64,000 bases of DNA, from the NCBI RefSeq assembly GCF_008801715.1, contig NZ_VZPG01000001.1, forward strand, positions 124,001-188,000, written 5' to 3'. This document shows positions 27,473 through 37,727 of the stretch, in pieces (position 1 is the first letter of the stretch; every line of letters begins with the position of its first letter). This DNA comes from Pseudochrobactrum saccharolyticum (GTDB lineage: Bacteria; Pseudomonadota; Alphaproteobacteria; Rhizobiales; Rhizobiaceae). Under the pieces are notes generated by a model that was not told the DNA's origin, searched no databases, and saw only the letters and a list, made by a program, of their open reading frames with translations. The position numbers and the translations under genes were made by a program.

Positions 27473-28279
27473 ATGTTGCTTTCATCCCGCCACTGGCCGA
27501 GCAAGCTCAGCTCAGACAAATTTCTGAGCACGTCTTTCCTCTCCGGTCTGGCTCTGGCCATGATTGCCGCATCAGTCTCAGTATCGGCCTCCGCCGGAAC
27601 ACTGAGCGGAAAACCACAAATTTTAGCATTGAGCGAAACACCTGCCGGTGAAGATGGCGAAGAGGTTAATCCGGCGCAGGTGCCTTTGCCAGGACCGTTG
27701 CGTCAGGTACCGACTGAAACCTACAGAGCGCCTGAATCCGGCGCAGCCTCCGAAAACGGCAGCCCGGAGCGCGATATTACCCGTCCGCATGTTTCGCCGG
27801 AAGGTAAGATTCCGGAAGTCTCCTATGACTATTCAAAGCTTCCGCAGGCTGTGCAGGACACCCGCAAGAAAATTCTCGATATTGCCAAAGCCGGAAAGAT
27901 TGACGCGCTGAAACCATTGCTCGGTGACGGCGGCGAAGCCAGCCCGATGCTTTCGCTCGGTGAATATGACGGTACACCACTGGAATTTCTCAAAAGCCTT
28001 TCCGGTGACAGTAATGGTCAGGAATTGCTGGCTATTCTCGTAGATCTTCTCGAATCCGGCTATGCGCATCTCGATGCCGGTACACCGAATGAAGTTTATG
28101 TCTGGCCGTATTTCTTCGCCTACCCGCTGGACAAGCTGGACGACCGGCAGATGGTTGAGCTGTATCAGATTGTAACTGCCGGTGATTTTGAAGAAATGAA
28201 GGGCGTCGGTGCCTATATTTTCTACCGTCTCGGCATTACGCCGGATGGCTCATGGAAGTTTTTTGTAGCCGGCGACTGA
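27473..28279 (+). CDS. Exported protein of unknown function
   Basis: The 268-residue protein has a hydrophobic N-terminal segment at about residues 22-42 (FLSGLALAMIAASVSVSASA) that acts as a signal peptide or anchor. A Pro/Glu-rich low-complexity stretch (about 50-115) precedes a compact C-terminal domain (about 125-265) with LLGDGGEASPMLSL and PYFFAYPLDKLDD. I recall similar proteins in rhizobial genomes without assigned function. It probably lies in the periplasm. The gene ends at a clear terminator, facing pyrC. The ATG follows a GGAG site (CCGGAGTTTCTG). Confidence 0.75.
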   Translation: MLLSSRHWPSKLSSDKFLSTSFLSGLALAMIAASVSVSASAGTLSGKPQILALSETPAGEDGEEVNPAQVPLPGPLRQVPTETYRAPESGAASENGSPERDITRPHVSPEGKIPEVSYDYSKLPQAVQDTRKKILDIAKAGKIDALKPLLGDGGEASPMLSLGEYDGTPLEFLKSLSGDSNGQELLAILVDLLESGYAHLDAGTPNEVYVWPYFFAYPLDKLDDRQMVELYQIVTAGDFEEMKGVGAYIFYRLGITPDGSWKFFVAGD

Positions 28280-28298
28280 ACGGCTCATATAGTCTTAT

Positions 28299-28329
28299 TA
28301 AAAAAGCCGCCTTTTCAGGCGGCTTTTTA
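28299..28329. terminator. Bidirectional terminator
   Basis: Hairpin AAAAAGCCGCC / GGCGGCTTTTT with a TTTTCA-type loop and T-runs on both strands, between the exported protein gene and the convergent pyrC. Confidence 0.92.
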
Positions 28330-28364
28330 TTTCTTAATGCAATTTCTCGGCAAAGCCGCTCCCG

Positions 28365-29699
28365 TTAATTTCTTGGGAGCGCTTCGATAAACTCTACCGG
28401 TTCACCGAGTGCAGGATTAACGATCTCGCCTTCCCACATCACTTTATGACCGCGCACGATAGTGCCAACCGGCCAGCCAGTGACTGTCTTGCCGTGATAT
28501 GGTGTCCAGCCAGCCTTGGAGCCAGCCTGCTCGTGAGTAATAGTTACGCTACGCTTCATATCAACAATCGTCAGATCCGCATCATAACCGACTGCAATGC
28601 GACCCTTACGGGACATGCCGAAAATGCGGTTCGGGCCATGTGATGACAAATCAACAAAGCGTTCCAGTGACAGGCGACCGGCATTCACATGATCGAGCAT
28701 GATAGGAACCAGTGTCTGCACACCTGTCATGCCCGATGGCGATGCCGGATAAGGCTTCTGCTTTTCTTCCAGCGTATGCGGTGCATGGTCGGAGCCGAGA
28801 ACATCGACAACGCCCTGCCCGATACCTTGCCAGATACCATCGCGGTGACGTGCATCGCGTACCGGCGGGTTCATCTGAATGAGATTGCCGAGTGTTTTAT
28901 AATCTTCCGAAGACAGTGTCAGGTGATGCGGGGTCGCCTCACAGGTGGCCACATCTTTGTAGTCTTTCAGGAATTCAATTTCTTCCGCAGTCGAAATATG
29001 CAGTACATGAATGCGCGCGCCGGTTTCGCGGGCAATGCGCACCAGACGCTGGGTGCAGGTCAGTGCTGCAATCTCATCGCGCCAGACCGGATGGCTGGAC
29101 GGATCATTTTCAACACGCAGACCTTCGCGCTCACGCAGGCGGAATTCATCTTCCGAGTGGAAAGCTGCGCGGCGGCGTGTATTGCGCAGAATGGATGCAA
29201 CGCCTTCATCATCCTCCACCAGCAGATCACCGGTTGAAGAGCCCATAAACACTTTGATACCCGCAGCGCCCGGCAGGCGCTCCAACTCAGGCACATCTTT
29301 AGCATTGTCACGTGTGCCGCCAACCCAGAATGCGAAATCGCAATGCATACGATGTGTGCCGCGCTTTACCTTATCAGCCAACGCTTCCGGTGAAGTGGTC
29401 AACGGCTTGGTATTCGGCATTTCGAAAACAGAGGTCACGCCGCCAAGTACAGCTGCAAGCGAACCGGTCTGCAAATCTTCTTTATGCTCGAGACCCGGCT
29501 CACGGAAGTGCACCTGACTGTCCACAACGCCCGGCAAAATATGCAGGCCGGTGCAGTTGATAACCTCGCCTGCGGCATTCTCTGACAGGGAACCGATAGC
29601 GGTAATGCGACCGTTTTTAACGCCGATATCACGAACGGCACTGCCGTCATGATTGACTACCGTTGCACCTTTGAAAATCGTATCGAATGTTGTGGTCAT
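28365..29699 (-). CDS. pyrC: Dihydroorotase
   Basis: The 444-residue amidohydrolase closes carbamoyl aspartate to dihydroorotate in pyrimidine synthesis. It is the class I (AllB-like) type: the metal motif DSQVHFREPG lies near residues 59-68, GMTG... and GSDHAPHTLEEK near 314, and the C-terminal ...LTIVDMKRSVTI. Metal-binding Lys occurs in GIKVFMGSSTG (near 149). The ATG is preceded by CAGGAGAG. It is a single-gene unit facing the exported protein gene and divergent from ygfZ. A close alternative, allantoinase, is less likely on motif grounds. Confidence 0.92.
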   Translation of the reverse strand: MTTTFDTIFKGATVVNHDGSAVRDIGVKNGRITAIGSLSENAAGEVINCTGLHILPGVVDSQVHFREPGLEHKEDLQTGSLAAVLGGVTSVFEMPNTKPLTTSPEALADKVKRGTHRMHCDFAFWVGGTRDNAKDVPELERLPGAAGIKVFMGSSTGDLLVEDDEGVASILRNTRRRAAFHSEDEFRLREREGLRVENDPSSHPVWRDEIAALTCTQRLVRIARETGARIHVLHISTAEEIEFLKDYKDVATCEATPHHLTLSSEDYKTLGNLIQMNPPVRDARHRDGIWQGIGQGVVDVLGSDHAPHTLEEKQKPYPASPSGMTGVQTLVPIMLDHVNAGRLSLERFVDLSSHGPNRIFGMSRKGRIAVGYDADLTIVDMKRSVTITHEQAGSKAGWTPYHGKTVTGWPVGTIVRGHKVMWEGEIVNPALGEPVEFIEALPRN

Positions 29700-29828
29700 T
29701 CGCGGCTCTCCTGTCTTGCGATAACTCGCTGTTCCTGACTTGCGATTACTCGCAATGCGGCTTACGTAACAAAGCGATGAATATCAAGATATTTGCATCT
29801 GCACTGCTTTATAAACCGGAAAGTTGAT

Positions 29829-30743
29829 ATGACAACGACAGAACCTTTAACTCTGTTTACCGGACCAACCGGAAATCTCGACGACCGCACACAGATTCTC
29901 GTGCGTGGTCCCGATGCGGAAACATTTCTGCAATCCATTTTCACAGCTGATCTGACCTCCCTTGAAACCGGCATCCTGCGCGCTTCGGCGCTGCTGAGCC
30001 CGCAAGGTAAAATCCAGTTCGATTTTCTGATCTCACGCGTTGAAGACGGCTTCCGCATTGATATTGCGAAGGATGTGGCAGAGGTTTTTTCCAAACGTCT
30101 CACGCTTTATCGGCTGCGTGCCAAAGCGGAAATTATCGTTTTAAATGAATCAATTATCAGAATTAGCTGGAAAACTGATTCAGGCAGTTCAGAAAGTGAT
30201 TCAATTAGCCTTGAGAGCTATCAGGCCGTGCGCGATGAGCGCTTCCCTGAAGAAGCGAATGTCCTGCGTCATTATGCTGAGAGCGGCAGCGCCTCCCCCG
30301 CCACGCAATCTGATCGCGATGCATGGGCAGCTTTGCGTATTCACTATGGTATTGCCGAAGGCGGTGCCGATTTCATCATGAATGATGTTTTCCCGCATGA
30401 TATTAATTTCGAGCAATTCAGCGGTGTATCCTTCAAGAAGGGCTGCTTCGTCGGACAGGAAGTCGTGTCCCGCATGCAACATCGCGGCACTGCACGACGC
30501 CGGATTTTGCAGGTGACGGCGCAGGCCGATCTGCCCGCATCGGACACACCGATTACTGCCGGTGGCAAAGAAGTCGGAACCTTGCGCAGTGTCAATGGCA
30601 GCAATGCACTCGCACTGGTTCGCATCGACCGCGTTAAAGACGCAATGGATAAAAACATTCCGCTGCTCGCCGGTGAAACAGAGGTCAGCCTGACAATTCC
30701 TGCCTATGCTAAATTCACCTTCCCTGAAGGAGCGGCAGACTGA
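29829..30743 (+). CDS. ygfZ: YgfZ/GcvT folate-binding protein
   Basis: YgfZ is a folate-dependent protein that supports assembly or repair of some Fe-S enzymes. The 304-residue protein has the GcvT-like fold with the family signature KGCFVGQEVVSRMQHRG near 210-226, with the Cys in the KGC motif. The ATG at 29829 is chosen because GGAAAG lies before it. Its stop overlaps the next gene's ATG by one base (TGATG), starting a tightly packed three-gene operon with an HD-domain protein and the NAD regulator. Symbol used by family. Confidence 0.85.
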   Translation: MTTTEPLTLFTGPTGNLDDRTQILVRGPDAETFLQSIFTADLTSLETGILRASALLSPQGKIQFDFLISRVEDGFRIDIAKDVAEVFSKRLTLYRLRAKAEIIVLNESIIRISWKTDSGSSESDSISLESYQAVRDERFPEEANVLRHYAESGSASPATQSDRDAWAALRIHYGIAEGGADFIMNDVFPHDINFEQFSGVSFKKGCFVGQEVVSRMQHRGTARRRILQVTAQADLPASDTPITAGGKEVGTLRSVNGSNALALVRIDRVKDAMDKNIPLLAGETEVSLTIPAYAKFTFPEGAAD

Positions 30744-31363
30744 TGGCAGTATCCGGCGGTGCCAAAACAAAACCGGTTCGGGCATGGCAGCGTATGTTGT
30801 CAGGCCGCAGGCTGGATTTGCTTGATCCATCACCGCTGGATATTGAAATCAGTGATATTGCCCATGGGCTGGCGCGTGTTGCCCGCTGGAACGGCCAGAC
30901 CCGTGGTGATCACGCCTATTCTGTAGCGCAGCATTCGCTGCTGGTGGAACAGATTTTCCGTGAGCAAAATCCTGATGCTCCTTTGCAGCATCAGCTGCTG
31001 GCCTTACTGCATGATGCACCGGAATATGTGATCGGCGATATGATCTCGCCCTTCAAGGCGGTGATGGGCGGTGCCTATAAACAGATTGAAGCGCGACTGG
31101 AAACAGCCATTCATCTGCGCTTTTCTTTACCCGCGACCGTGCCTGCAGTTTTAAAAAAAGCGATTAAGAAAGCTGACATTGTTTCCGCTTATTTTGAAGC
31201 AACAGAACTGGCCGGTTTCAGCACGGCAGAAGCTGCAGAGTTTTTTGGTCGTCCGCGCGGTTTTCATGCCGGTCACTTTGATTTATCACCAAGGCCAACC
31301 GCAGAGATAGAACAGGCTTTTATCAACCGATTCAACGCATTGGAGACACAAATTCATGGCTGA
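30743..31363 (+). CDS. HD-domain hydrolase (YfbR-like)
   Basis: The 206-residue protein has an HD metal-dependent phosphohydrolase domain: GDHAYSVAQHS near 54-64, and LLALLHDAPEYVIGD near 88-102, then a second KKADIVSAYFEATEL helix. It resembles YfbR-type 5'-nucleotidases, which dephosphorylate deoxyribonucleoside monophosphates; the substrate is not proven. The start overlaps ygfZ by one base and its end overlaps the NAD regulator by 8 bp. Its position in a regulator operon suggests a nucleotide-related role. Confidence 0.85.
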   Translation: MAVSGGAKTKPVRAWQRMLSGRRLDLLDPSPLDIEISDIAHGLARVARWNGQTRGDHAYSVAQHSLLVEQIFREQNPDAPLQHQLLALLHDAPEYVIGDMISPFKAVMGGAYKQIEARLETAIHLRFSLPATVPAVLKKAIKKADIVSAYFEATELAGFSTAEAAEFFGRPRGFHAGHFDLSPRPTAEIEQAFINRFNALETQIHG

Positions 31364-32360
31364 TGTTTCCGCTGTCGTTGAGGTGGGTTTGAGTGCTGCA
31401 GTTGTTACAATCAGCAATAACCGTCCGGTTATTCTCTGCTCTGACGACCATGAAATGCCCGCAGCCCATGAAGTATCTGCCGCGCTTTCGCTGCCTTACG
31501 GGCGGTTTGATCCGCTGAAACACCGCACATTAGAAATGGGTTTGCGGCTATGGGTTGAAGCGCAAACGGCCTTGCGCCTCGGCTATGTAGAGCAACTTTA
31601 TACATTCGGCGACCGTGGCCGTGCCAAATCTGCCATGCCGACCGATGATACCCATGTGATTTCTGTCGGCTATCTGGCACTGACACGTCAGAATGGCGAG
31701 CAGCCGGAAAATGACTGGCAATATTGGTATGATTTTCTGCCTTGGGAAGACTGGCGCAGCGGCAAACCGCCACTCATCGACCAGCTCATCATTCCCGCCT
31801 TGCGTGAATGGGCACAGAGCGACAAGCGCAGCCATCCGGCCTATGATCTACATCAGCTACCACGCCTGACACGTTTGCGTCTTGCCTTTGGCACCGATGG
31901 TATCCAATGGGATGAAGAGCGCGTGCTGGAACGCTATGAGCTGCTTTATGAGGCCGGTCTGGTGCGGGAGGCAACCATTGACGGCACAGTCAGCCCGAGC
32001 GCACAGCTGGACGAATTGCAACGCCATACCGGCAAAGCCATGGTGTTCGACCATCGCCGCATTCTCGCAACCGCAATTGCCCGCCTGCGTGCCAAGCTGA
32101 AATACCGTCCGGTAATCTTTGAGCTGATGCCCGATTGTTTCACCCTCACAGCCTTGCAGGAAACTGTTGAAGCGATCTCCGGCCGACATCTGCATAAACA
32201 GAATTTCCGTCGTCTGGTGGAAAATGCCGAACTGGTAGAGCCGACCGGTGCCAGTCTCAGCCAGCAACGCGGAAGACCAGCTGCGCTCTACCGCTTCCGC
32301 CGTGCGGTTCTGGAAGAGCGCCCTGCGCCGGGCTTAAAGGTAACGCTGTCGCAAAGATAA
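31356..32360 (+). CDS. nadQ: NAD biosynthesis regulator, Nudix-related plus wHTH (NrtR/NadQ type)
   Basis: This 334-residue protein combines an N-terminal Nudix-like domain (about 10-165), with the NrtR-type motif GYVEQLYTFGDRGR near 73-86 and lacking a full Nudix box, and a C-terminal winged-helix part (about 170-320, including RHLHKQNFRRLVENAELVE). NrtR-type proteins bind ADP-ribose or NAD derivatives and repress NAD synthesis genes. I recall a rhizobial form of about this size named NadQ (COG4111). The nadABC genes lie about 2 kb away on the other strand. The role is strongly suggested by family and context; the symbol is tentative. Confidence 0.82.
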   Translation: MADVSAVVEVGLSAAVVTISNNRPVILCSDDHEMPAAHEVSAALSLPYGRFDPLKHRTLEMGLRLWVEAQTALRLGYVEQLYTFGDRGRAKSAMPTDDTHVISVGYLALTRQNGEQPENDWQYWYDFLPWEDWRSGKPPLIDQLIIPALREWAQSDKRSHPAYDLHQLPRLTRLRLAFGTDGIQWDEERVLERYELLYEAGLVREATIDGTVSPSAQLDELQRHTGKAMVFDHRRILATAIARLRAKLKYRPVIFELMPDCFTLTALQETVEAISGRHLHKQNFRRLVENAELVEPTGASLSQQRGRPAALYRFRRAVLEERPAPGLKVTLSQR

Positions 32361-32370
32361 ATTTTGGTAT

Positions 32371-32420
32371 TTCGCATTATCCTACGCAAAACCGCTACGC
32401 ACTTTTGCTGGAAATGCTCT
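32371..32420. repeat. Degenerate palindromic repeat (family A, variant 2)
   Basis: The gap between convergent nadQ and panB consists mostly of a copy related to 14-63: cgcattatcc, then aaaaccgctacgcac, then tggaaatgctct. Seen in sequence. Confidence 0.65.
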
Positions 32421-33228
32421 AGCGATAGATATGCCGCTCATCAGGAAAGCTGTGGCTTTTCACATCTTCTGCATAGGCTTTCACAGCCTCGTCAATAGCT
32501 GCACCAATGGCACCATATTGGCGGACAAATTTGGCAGGCTTGTCGTTGAGGCCAAGCATATCTTCCAGCACCAGAATTTGCCCGTCGCACTCCGCCGATG
32601 CGCCGATACCAATGGTCGGCACAGCAACCTGCACGGTAATTTCACGCGCCAGCGGCTCGACAATACCTTCCAGCACAATACCGAATGCACCAGCATTGGC
32701 AACCGCCTGCGCATCCTGCTTGATCAAATCCCACAGCGCCTGATCGCGCCCCTGTACTTTATAACCGCCCATCACATGCACGGCCTGCGGAGTAAGACCG
32801 ATATGCGCCAGCACCGGAATGCCGCGTTTGGTCAGAAAGCTGATCGTCTCAGCCATCTGCACGCCGCCCTCAAGCTTGACCGCACCACAGCCGGTTTCCG
32901 CCATGATCCGCGCAGCATTGCGAAAGGCGATTTGCGGGCTTTCCTCATAGGAGCCGAAAGGCATATCCACCACGACCAGCGCACGGGATGAGCCACGCAT
33001 GACCGCCTGCCCGTGCATAATCATCATTTCCAGAGACACACCGATGGTTGAATCCATGCCATGCATCACCATGCCAACACTGTCACCCACCAGCATAAAA
33101 TCCGCATAGCGATCAACAATCGCAGCCGTATGGGCATGATAAGCCGTGAGTGATACCAGCGGCACACCGCCTTTGCGGGCGCGGATTTCCGGCACGGTAA
33201 TACGGCGGATTTGTTTCTGAACACTCAT
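32419..33228 (-). CDS. panB: 3-methyl-2-oxobutanoate hydroxymethyltransferase
   Basis: PanB adds a hydroxymethyl group from methylenetetrahydrofolate to ketoisovalerate, giving ketopantoate for pantothenate and coenzyme A. The 269 residues show the TIM-barrel family motifs: [11 protein letters not shown] near 27, DSVGMVMHG near 48, MPFGSYEES near 87 and [10 protein letters not shown] near 178. The ATG follows AAAGGAAA. It is last in a minus-strand run nadA-nadB-nadC-panC-panB, 22 bp after panC, which catalyses the next pathway step. Family call is secure. Confidence 0.95.
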   Translation of the reverse strand: MSVQKQIRRITVPEIRARKGGVPLVSLTAYHAHTAAIVDRYADFMLVGDSVGMVMHGMDSTIGVSLEMMIMHGQAVMRGSSRALVVVDMPFGSYEESPQIAFRNAARIMAETGCGAVKLEGGVQMAETISFLTKRGIPVLAHIGLTPQAVHVMGGYKVQGRDQALWDLIKQDAQAVANAGAFGIVLEGIVEPLAREITVQVAVPTIGIGASAECDGQILVLEDMLGLNDKPAKFVRQYGAIGAAIDEAVKAYAEDVKSHSFPDERHIYR

Positions 33229-33250
33229 GGCCGTTTCCTTTGATTACAAA

Positions 33251-34108
33251 TTAAAAGCGCAGCACATGCTGGTCAATCAGGCGGGTTTTGCCAAAACGCA
33301 CAGTCAGCAGCAACACTGCCGGTGCGGTGAGCTGCTCCGCTGTTTCAGCCAGTGTTTCTGCATCGCGGATATCCACGGCCTCGATCTCACCGCGCGGTTC
33401 CTGCTGCAATTTATTGACAACAGCTTGGCGCAATGACGCAACCGAACGCTCGCCCTGATCCACCAAGACTTGAGCCAGTTGCATCGCCTGCGGCAGGATA
33501 ACAGCAGCGGCACGGTCTTCAGCACTCAAAAGACTGTTGCGCGATGAACAGGCCAGCCCATCCGGTTCACGTACGGTCGGCACACCGATTACATCCACCG
33601 GCTGATTGAGATCAGTCACCATACGTTTGATAACAGCGAGCTGTTGGTAGTCTTTCTCGCCGAAGAAAGCCTTATCCGGCTGCACAATATTAAACAGCTT
33701 GCTCACGACCGTTGCCACACCACGGAAATGATGCGGACGTAATGCTCCCATCAGAATAGAAGAAAGCTCTCCCGCATCGACATAGATCGATGTTTTGCCG
33801 CTGCCATCCGGATACATCTCATTCACATCCGGCGCGAAAACATAATCACAGCCCTGCTCTTCGAGCAATTTCAGATCACGAGGCAGATCACGCGGATATT
33901 GTGCCAGATCTTCATTGGGCGCGAATTGCGTGGGATTGACGAATATCGATACCACAGACACATCACAATGCTGTTGGCTGTTTTTCACCAATGTGAGATG
34001 GCCGATATGCAGATAGCCCATCGTCGGCACAAAGCCGATACTCTTGCCACGACTGCGCTCAATCTTAAGAGCCGCCCGTAAATCTGAAATCGTGCGTATC
34101 AGCTGCAT
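33251..34108 (-). CDS. panC: Pantoate--beta-alanine ligase
   Basis: PanC joins pantoate and beta-alanine using ATP to make pantothenate. The start at 34108 gives [14 protein letters not shown], the usual PanC start, for a 285-residue enzyme; the 43 residues of extension upstream are rejected. The HIGH-type motif GYLHIGHL lies near 33 and the KMSKS-equivalent SSRNSLL near 182. It lies 37 bp after nadC and 22 bp before panB on the same strand. Family call is secure. Confidence 0.93.
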   Translation of the reverse strand: MQLIRTISDLRAALKIERSRGKSIGFVPTMGYLHIGHLTLVKNSQQHCDVSVVSIFVNPTQFAPNEDLAQYPRDLPRDLKLLEEQGCDYVFAPDVNEMYPDGSGKTSIYVDAGELSSILMGALRPHHFRGVATVVSKLFNIVQPDKAFFGEKDYQQLAVIKRMVTDLNQPVDVIGVPTVREPDGLACSSRNSLLSAEDRAAAVILPQAMQLAQVLVDQGERSVASLRQAVVNKLQQEPRGEIEAVDIRDAETLAETAEQLTAPAVLLLTVRFGKTRLIDQHVLRF

Positions 34109-34145
34109 ATGCTCATTTCCCGATAATCGTAACGGCTCTGTCTCA

Positions 34146-35009
34146 TCATTCAACAACAATATCCAGCCCGACATCAAGCGTCGGTGCAGACATTGTGATT
34201 TTCGAGGTTGAGATATAGTCGACACCCGTCTCGGCAACGGCTTTCACCGTATCGAAATTAATATTGCCCGACGCCTCAAGTTTTGCGCGTCCGGCATTAA
34301 TTTCTACAGCCTTAACAAGGGTTTCCGGCGGCATATTATCAAGAAGAATCACATCGGCCTGCACCGAGAGCGCCTCTGCCATCTGTTCCAGTGTATCAAC
34401 CTCAACTTCGATCTTCACCAGATGTCCGACAAAGCTGCGGGCGGCTTCAATCGCCTGTTTAACACCACCGGCAACGGCAATGTGGTTATCTTTAATCAGC
34501 ACCGCATCATCAAGACCGAAACGGTGATTGGCACCGCCGCCGCATCGCACCGCATATTTGGCAAATGAGCGCATACCGGGCATGGTTTTGCGCGTATCAC
34601 AGATTTTCGCCTGTGTATGGGCAATCTTGTCCGCGAAACGTGCCGTGTAAGTCGCAATGCCGGACAGAACCATCAGATAATTGAGCGCCACACGTTCAGC
34701 CGACAAAATGGATCGGGCATTGCCGCTGATACGGGCAATTTCCTGTCCGGCTTTGATGCGGGTTGCATCTGTGACAGCGACCGAAACCTCCAAAGACGGA
34801 TCAATCTGTGCGAAAGCAGCACGCACAAAATCCAGACCGGCAAGGACACCATCCTCACGGCTGGTCAGTATTGCTGTTGCCTGTTTTTCAGGAGCAATCG
34901 TGGCATGGCTGGTAATATCTCCGGCACGTCCCAGATCTTCGAGCAAGGCATTGCGCACAGCCTCTTCAACCAGCGGACGCGGCAGAACAGAAGGATAAGC
35001 AGTTTTCAT
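34146..35009 (-). CDS. nadC: Nicotinate-nucleotide pyrophosphorylase (carboxylating)
   Basis: NadC (quinolinate phosphoribosyltransferase) turns quinolinate and PRPP into nicotinate mononucleotide. The 287-residue protein shows the family motifs [12 protein letters not shown] near 134-145, [12 protein letters not shown] near 154-165 and [10 protein letters not shown] near 195. Its ATG overlaps the nadB stop by one base (TGATG). It is the third enzyme of the nadA-nadB-nadC order, matching the pathway. Family call is secure. Confidence 0.95.
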   Translation of the reverse strand: MKTAYPSVLPRPLVEEAVRNALLEDLGRAGDITSHATIAPEKQATAILTSREDGVLAGLDFVRAAFAQIDPSLEVSVAVTDATRIKAGQEIARISGNARSILSAERVALNYLMVLSGIATYTARFADKIAHTQAKICDTRKTMPGMRSFAKYAVRCGGGANHRFGLDDAVLIKDNHIAVAGGVKQAIEAARSFVGHLVKIEVEVDTLEQMAEALSVQADVILLDNMPPETLVKAVEINAGRAKLEASGNINFDTVKAVAETGVDYISTSKITMSAPTLDVGLDIVVE

Positions 35010-36574
35010 CAGGCAGTTTCCGCTAATTTTTGATAAGTCTCTTGGGCATCTTGCAAAGTCATCATCGAGCGATGTTGCCAGATGACCGAGCTTTCAGGAT
35101 AGTCGCTGCGATAATGACCGCCACGGCTTTCCTTGCGAGCCAAAGCCGATACGGCCAAAACTTCGGCAGTCGCCAAACAGTTGGCGAATAGCGGATCATG
35201 ATTATCCTGTGCCAGTTGCCGGATTTGTTGCAGCCCCTGTAGCATCTGATCCTGCCTGCGGATAACGCCGAAGCTGCGGCTCATCACCGCCCGTAATTGC
35301 TGCATGGCCTCAGTGCAATCCTTTTTATTTGCAGCAGGCAGAACCTGCACAACGGATTGCGATGCACATTCCTCCTGCGGCACTTGCCTGATCGCCTCAG
35401 CTACCCGCGCGCCAAACACCACTGCCTCAAGCAGAGAATTTGATGCCAAGCGATTGGCACCATGTGCGCCGGTAGAAGCCGCCTCACCACAAGCCCACAG
35501 GCCTTTAACCGTCGTGCGGCCATCCATGTCCGTGAGAATACCGCCCATAAAGTAATGTGCGGCGGGCACAACGGGGATGAGATCATGCGCCGGATCGATA
35601 CCGACCGCCTGACAATAGGCATAAACAGTCGGGAATTCCTGCGCAAAACTCTCACCGATTGCCTTGGTGCAATCGAGATAAGCACCGCGACCGCTCATCA
35701 CCTCTTCATAAATACCGCGTGCGACCACATCGCGCGGGGCCATTTCCGCAGCCGGATCGTGGCGCAGCATAAAGCGTTCACCGGCTTTATTGACGAGATG
35801 CGCGCCGTGACCACGCAGCGCCTCTGTTGCCAACGGTGCCGGATCAGCCTTCACATCCAGCGCTGTCGGGTGAAACTGCACAAATTCCATATCCGCCAAA
35901 AGCGCACCGGCCTGTGCCGCCATACCGATACCGGAACCGCTGGCCTCAGCCGGATTGGTGGTCACCTGATAGAGATGACCGATACCGCCACTGGCAATTA
36001 CCACCTGACGTGCAGGCAAAATCTGGTCTGAGCCATCTGTCCGGCGAATAGCCAGCCCGCTGATACCAGCTGCATCAGAAATCAGCTGATAGGCCGAAGC
36101 ATTTTCGATCAGCGTGATGGATGGTGTTTCCCGCACTTTGGCAACCAGTGCCTGCATGATCGCACGGCCAGCCATATCACCACGCACGCGCACGATACGG
36201 TTATGACTATGTGCCGCCTCGCGCGATACTTGCAAATGACCGGCCAAATCGCGATCAAACGGCACACCGAGTTCGAGAAGATCATGCACACGATCAGAGG
36301 CCGAAGAGGCCATCATGCGAATGACATCCTCATCCACAATACCGTCACCGGCGATCAGCGTATCGGTTACATGGCTTTCCACTGTATCATCGGATGACAC
36401 AGCCGCAGCAATACCGGCCTGTGCCCATGCGGAAGACGCGCCCTGCCCGATAGGAGCGGCCGCTATCACCGTGACCGGCAAAGGGCTGAGCTGCAGGGCG
36501 CAAAACAGCCCTGCCAACCCGCCGCCGACAATGATAATCTGACTGGGTATAATCTGATTGGGTTTCGCGCTCAT
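35009..36574 (-). CDS. nadB: L-aspartate oxidase
   Basis: NadB oxidises aspartate to iminoaspartate with FAD, the first step of bacterial NAD synthesis. The protein (521 residues from the ATG at 36574, or 523 from a GTG at 36580) has the dinucleotide motif GGGLAGLF near 18-25, the active-site region HSHNRIVRVRGDMAG near 120, and FMGGILTDMDGRT near 346 (succinate dehydrogenase-like flavoprotein). The start choice is uncertain as neither has a clear Shine-Dalgarno site. It overlaps nadC by one base. Confidence 0.93.
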   Translation of the reverse strand: MSAKPNQIIPSQIIIVGGGLAGLFCALQLSPLPVTVIAAAPIGQGASSAWAQAGIAAAVSSDDTVESHVTDTLIAGDGIVDEDVIRMMASSASDRVHDLLELGVPFDRDLAGHLQVSREAAHSHNRIVRVRGDMAGRAIMQALVAKVRETPSITLIENASAYQLISDAAGISGLAIRRTDGSDQILPARQVVIASGGIGHLYQVTTNPAEASGSGIGMAAQAGALLADMEFVQFHPTALDVKADPAPLATEALRGHGAHLVNKAGERFMLRHDPAAEMAPRDVVARGIYEEVMSGRGAYLDCTKAIGESFAQEFPTVYAYCQAVGIDPAHDLIPVVPAAHYFMGGILTDMDGRTTVKGLWACGEAASTGAHGANRLASNSLLEAVVFGARVAEAIRQVPQEECASQSVVQVLPAANKKDCTEAMQQLRAVMSRSFGVIRRQDQMLQGLQQIRQLAQDNHDPLFANCLATAEVLAVSALARKESRGGHYRSDYPESSVIWQHRSMMTLQDAQETYQKLAETA

Positions 36575-36584
36575 CGTCACGCCG

Positions 36585-37661
36585 TCAGTTTTTCAGATTG
36601 ATCATACGTTCAACAGCCTGCCGCGCTTTGACAGCCATTGTTGCATCGACAAAAACCTCGCCGCTCATATTCACCAGCGTCTCGAGAATTTTCGGCAGAG
36701 TAATCCGCTTCATATGCGGGCAGAGATTGCACGGTTTGACGAATTCCACCTCCGGCACTTCCGCAGCAATATTGGAGGCCATCGAGCATTCGGTTACCAG
36801 CATCACCTTGGCCGGACGATTATCGCGCACATAGTCAATCATACCTTTGGTGGAACCGGCAAAATCAGCCACAGCCACCACTTCAGGCGGGCATTCCGGA
36901 TGGGCGACAATCTGCACCGACGGATCAGCAGCGCGGTACGCCAGCAGTTCCTCTGCCGTAAAGCGCTCATGCACCTCGCAACGGCCTTTCCATGTCAGCA
37001 CTTTCACGGAAGTCTGAGCCGCAACATTCTGCGCCAGAAATTCATCAGGAATGCAGAGCACGCGGTCAACACCGAAGCTCTCCACCACCTGCACAGCATT
37101 GGCAGAGGTGCAGCAAATATCGCTCTCGGCCTTCACATCAGCAGAAGTGTTGACATAGGTGACAATCGGCACGCCCGGATAGGTTTCACGCAGCAGACGT
37201 ACGTCCGCACCGGTGATGGATTCCGCCAGCGAACAGCCTGCCTTCATATCCGGTATCAGCACGATCTTTTCAGGGCTGAGCAATTTTGAAGTTTCCGCCA
37301 TGAAATGCACGCCGCACTGCACGATAATATCGGCATCGACACGGGCAGCCTCGCGCGCCAGCTGCAAGCTGTCGCCGACAATATCCGCCACACAATGGAA
37401 AATTTCCGGTGTCTGATAATTATGGGCAAGGATAACGGCGTTGCGTTGTTTTTTGATACGATTAATCGCCGCCACATAAGGCGCATAAGCAGGCCATTCG
37501 ATGCGCGGAATATGATGCGCCACGCGCTGATAGAGATGCTCGGTTTCTGCAGCGATCTCCGGTGTATAGTCCAGAGACGGCATTTCCAAAATACCGAAAC
37601 GTTCTGCCGCGCTGCGGATTTCACCTTTATTCAGGTTCTCTTTGGTGGTGGCTGTGGTCAT
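36585..37661 (-). CDS. nadA: Quinolinate synthase A
   Basis: NadA condenses iminoaspartate with dihydroxyacetone phosphate to quinolinate, using a [4Fe-4S] cluster. The 358-residue protein shows the cysteine motifs: [10 protein letters not shown] near 119, CCTSANAV near 167 and CNLCPHM near 309. The second ATG (37661) is chosen because GAGG lies before it at good spacing; the first ATG overlaps that site. It is the first gene of the nad-pan run. An inverted repeat at 37728-37748, about 70 bp before the start, is a candidate operator. Confidence 0.95.
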   Translation of the reverse strand: MTTATTKENLNKGEIRSAAERFGILEMPSLDYTPEIAAETEHLYQRVAHHIPRIEWPAYAPYVAAINRIKKQRNAVILAHNYQTPEIFHCVADIVGDSLQLAREAARVDADIIVQCGVHFMAETSKLLSPEKIVLIPDMKAGCSLAESITGADVRLLRETYPGVPIVTYVNTSADVKAESDICCTSANAVQVVESFGVDRVLCIPDEFLAQNVAAQTSVKVLTWKGRCEVHERFTAEELLAYRAADPSVQIVAHPECPPEVVAVADFAGSTKGMIDYVRDNRPAKVMLVTECSMASNIAAEVPEVEFVKPCNLCPHMKRITLPKILETLVNMSGEVFVDATMAVKARQAVERMINLKN

Positions 37662-37727
37662 AATCTGCCTCATAAAGCAGCATTAAAGCTGCCCTCTCCA
37701 TTTTCCCCTTAACCGTCTCTTTGATAT

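Noticed and set aside
28365-29699. Allantoinase (allB)
   Set aside because: It is related, but the gene stands alone without other purine catabolism genes and the motifs fit class I dihydroorotase.
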